7,742 bases of DNA, from contig USOZ01000076.1 of NCBI GenBank assembly GCA_900556525.1, forward strand, positions 1-7,742, given 5' to 3'. The notes beneath the pieces are model-generated. The model worked only from the letters and a program-made list of their open reading frames with translations, made no database searches and had not been told where the DNA came from. Below are positions 7,103-7,742 of this stretch, piece after piece (the first letter of the stretch is position 1; every line of letters starts with the position of its first letter). This DNA is from an uncultured Oscillospiraceae bacterium (GTDB lineage: Bacteria > Bacillota > Clostridia > Oscillospirales > Ruminococcaceae). The translations under genes and the position numbers were made by a program.

Positions 7103-7131
7103 AAGCGGCGGATTCAAACAATCCGCCGCTT
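7103..7131 (+). terminator. 12-bp perfect hairpin after the glycosyltransferase, lacking a U tract
   Basis: The arms AAGCGGCGGATT (7103-7114) and AATCCGCCGCTT (7120-7131) pair perfectly around a CAAAC loop, starting 4 bp after the stop codon. The position and very stable GC-rich stem suggest transcription termination or 3'-end protection. No T run follows on either strand, so it is not a standard intrinsic terminator. One arm recurs at the right edge of the window. Confidence 0.6.
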
Positions 7132-7346
7132 CAGTCTGTCGAAAACCGGTTATTATTAAATCCGTACCATTAAACATATCGCCAACACCGCCTGAAACAC
7201 TTTCCTTACCGACAAGGTATTAATAATTTCGTGAGTGTATCTGTACAACTGCACTAACATCGACCCTTCAAAAAAACGCTACTAACCCGAGATATATGTA
7301 CTAATATGCGGACGTGTAGCGTCGAAGCACTATCACCCTTGCCATA

Positions 7347-7426
7347 TGAACGCTCTGTTTGTTTCGCATCCCTGCGAAACTTTGGGCGTTCAACTTCGGG
7401 CATCCATGCCCGTCCCTTGTCAAGGG
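7347..7426. repeat. Three tandem hairpins
   Basis: Hairpin 1 has an outer stem 7347-7355/7384-7392 (TGAACGC/GCGTTCA extended by a G-T and a C-G pair) and an inner perfect 8-bp stem GTTTCGCA/TGCGAAAC (7361-7368/7373-7380) with loop TCCC. Hairpin 2 is CGGGCA/TGCCCG (7397-7402/7407-7412) with loop TCCA. Hairpin 3 is CCCTT/AAGGG (7414-7418/7422-7426). The tips of hairpins 1 and 2 share the pattern GCATCC[CA]TGC. The density of symmetry is far above chance for gene-free DNA and suggests a palindromic repeat element or a structured RNA. Confidence 0.65.
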
Positions 7427-7433
7427 GAGGTGG

Positions 7434-7525
7434 CTTGACGGCATTGCAAAACCGTTATTCTACATCATCTTCATTTTGTAATTTACCGGACTGCTCCCAA
7501 AATTGCTATACTTTTTGCCGTCAAG
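7434..7525. repeat. 10-bp perfect inverted repeat bounding a 72-bp core
   Basis: CTTGACGGCA (7434-7443) and TGCCGTCAAG (7516-7525) are exact reverse complements. They begin 8 bp after the tandem hairpins and could be the termini of a tiny element or the base of a long stem. The core is AT-rich with no other clear symmetry. The right arm also overlaps a local CCGTCAAGACGG palindrome (7518-7529). Confidence 0.55.
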
Positions 7526-7729
7526 ACGGTGGGGATTGTGAATGCGTAGAAGTTGTTTTTCTAATTGCTTTGGTTGTCTCCCTCTTTCATATTGACAGAT
7601 GCATCGATTCGAATAGTGAACCCGAGAAGTGCTGTCCGACAAAAAAGAACTATCGGTAGCTTGCTATCATAGGCAAAGCTGAACGATATAATAGAAGCAC
7701 CTTAAACAAAAGCCTTTTTCTACAAGCTG

Positions 7730-7742
7730 AAGCGGCGGATTC
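7730..7742 (+). repeat. Second copy of the AAGCGGCGGATTC hairpin arm, cut by the window end
   Basis: These 13 bases are identical to 7103-7115, the left arm and first loop base of the hairpin after the glycosyltransferase. The match continues to the last base of the window, so a second complete hairpin may lie just outside. Confidence 0.6.

Larger units (their letters stand above)
7132..7742. other. Gene-free region with clustered inverted repeats
   Basis: About 600 bp with no convincing coding sequence. The longest plus frame (7306-7659) and a short minus frame (7460-7642) lack convincing ribosome binding sites and recognisable domains, and the plus product is rich in Ser, Arg and Cys, as expected of a chance translation through palindromes. 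The first 200 bp show nothing notable. From 7347 to 7525 there are nested inverted repeats. A TATAAT at 7687-7692 has no good -35 partner. The stretch could be a decayed mobile or dispersed repeat element or an RNA of unknown kind. Confidence 0.6.

Noticed and set aside
7152..7227. ATTATTAA/TTAATAAT inverted repeat 60 bp apart
   Set aside because: Short and purely AT; likely by chance in this AT-rich stretch.
7460..7642. 60-residue minus-strand open frame
   Set aside because: No ribosome binding site or promoter was recognised and no family resemblance; kept only as part of the gene-free region.
7306..7659. 117-residue plus-strand open frame
   Set aside because: It reads through the hairpin cluster, has no convincing ribosome binding site or domain, and its composition looks like a chance translation.
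7687..7692. TATAAT as a promoter -10 near the right edge
   Set aside because: No acceptable -35 hexamer at 16-18 bp, and no gene follows inside the window.

Overview
This window looks like chromosomal DNA of a Gram-positive anaerobe of the class Clostridia, perhaps a gut or rumen Ruminococcus-like organism. The basis is strong SigA-type promoters (one a perfect TTGACA-17-TATAAT), a lon-engB gene pair in the order known from Bacillus and relatives, a ComEA-type protein, a Firmicutes-style GT4 glycosyltransferase and a YicI-type glycosidase. The phylum-level assignment is fairly safe; the genus is a guess.

Layout. (1) 1-1790, minus strand: the first 596 codons of a GH31 alpha-xylosidase that runs off the left edge. 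It has its own promoter (1879-1907) and an imperfect palindrome resembling a catabolite-response element just downstream of the -10 box. (2) 1943-5056, minus strand: a lon-engB unit with its own promoter and a strong intrinsic terminator. The two genes overlap by 26 bp. (3) 5085-5453, minus strand: a short membrane-anchored helix-hairpin-helix protein of the ComEA family. (4) 5475-5685, minus strand: tRNA-Leu(UAA) with encoded CCA, a perfect consensus promoter and a hairpin terminator. (5) 5730-7131, plus strand: a GT4 glycosyltransferase, probably acting on a membrane lipid, transcribed divergently from the tRNA and followed by a 12-bp hairpin. (6) 7132-7742: about 600 bp with no convincing gene, containing a cluster of hairpins and inverted repeats. 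A 13-bp copy of the hairpin arm that follows the glycosyltransferase ends the window.

The genes are mostly independent units: sugar scavenging (alpha-xylosidase), protein quality control and ribosome assembly (lon, engB), possible DNA uptake (ComEA-like), translation (tRNA-Leu) and envelope lipid glycosylation (GT4). I do not see a clearly new multi-gene system. The least explained parts are the structured gene-free segment at the right end, the repeats around the lon promoter, and the altered acidic motif plus highly basic tail of the glycosyltransferase.
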